Shown here: positions 63,961-64,000 of the stretch, piece by piece
Layout: the number at the start of each line of letters is the position of its first letter
Position numbering within the stretch: position 1 is the stretch's first letter
Assembly (NCBI GenBank): GCA_963070105.1
Contig: OY718805.1
Coordinates: forward strand, 10,761,652 to 10,825,651
Direction of reading: 5' to 3'
Origin: Litomosoides sigmodontis
Lineage: Eukaryota; Nematoda; Chromadorea; Rhabditida; Onchocercidae
DNA: 64,000 nt
Position numbers and translations under genes: made by a program
Notes under the pieces: generated by a model
Database searches by the model: none
The model's input: only the letters and a program-made list of their open reading frames with translations
What the model was told of the DNA's origin: nothing

Positions 63961-64000
63961 GGCAGCAACAGGTTTATCGATTCAGGTTGATTGGTCTGAA

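Larger units (their letters stand above)
58898..64000. other. Gene-poor right end of the window
   Basis: No chain of in-phase exons or known domain was found on either strand in 5.1 kb. Short frames are scattered and many overlap microsatellites. The segment may be the upstream region of the GPCR plus intergenic DNA. Confidence 0.45.

Overview
This window is nuclear DNA from a nematode, probably a clade III, filarial-type worm. It is AT-rich. The genes are split into many small exons (50-420 bases) by short GT...AG introns. Acceptors are the worm-type TTTCAG or a looser form ending in AAG, and several start codons lie just downstream of a lone acceptor-like TTTCAG/TTTTAG, as expected for spliced-leader trans-splicing. 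No bacterial features (operons with ribosome binding sites, CRISPR, insertion sequences) were seen. The assignment to filarial-type worms is an inference from gene structure and composition.

Layout on the two strands: 1-3143 no recognisable gene; 3144-7882 (-) DNA ligase I; 7883-15309 a gene-poor stretch with a G-rich tract and a long (AT)n; 15310-17945 (-) succinate dehydrogenase iron-sulfur subunit; 19743-22327 (+) a Tudor-like/zinc-ribbon-like protein of unknown function; 22703-24498 (-) an ACBP-domain enoyl-CoA isomerase; 24499-26660 non-coding with a diverged direct duplication; 26661-27358 (-) a weak unassigned gene; 27819-31226 (-) a REC8-like cohesin kleisin; 33673-45346 (+) HEATR1/UTP10 in 31 exons; 45876-51525 (-) DIS3/RRP44 in 17 exons; 52159-53714 (-) CFAP20; 54318-55461 (+) an ashwin homologue; 57118-58897 (-) a seven-transmembrane chemoreceptor-type GPCR; 58898-64000 no recognisable gene, only microsatellites.

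Exon boundaries were read by eye from frame continuity, splice dinucleotides and remembered family sequence. For SDHB, ECI2, HEATR1, DIS3, CFAP20, ashwin, the GPCR and the Tudor-like gene, every exon joins in phase from ATG to stop. The 5' ends of DNA ligase I and the kleisin, and the 3' end of the kleisin, are not resolved.

Functionally the window is mostly housekeeping. One stretch of about 22 kb carries three RNA-processing genes: UTP10 (pre-rRNA processing), DIS3 (exosome nuclease) and ashwin (tRNA-ligase complex). DNA replication/repair (LIG1) and sister-chromatid cohesion (REC8-like) lie to the left. The points most worth a second look are DIS3, where one of the four PIN-domain metal ligands is replaced and one intron lacks an AG acceptor; a two-hairpin element in the largest HEATR1 intron; the unresolved kleisin C-terminus; the uncharacterised Tudor-like protein with an internal duplication; and the diverged repeat pair near 25.3 and 26.1 kb.
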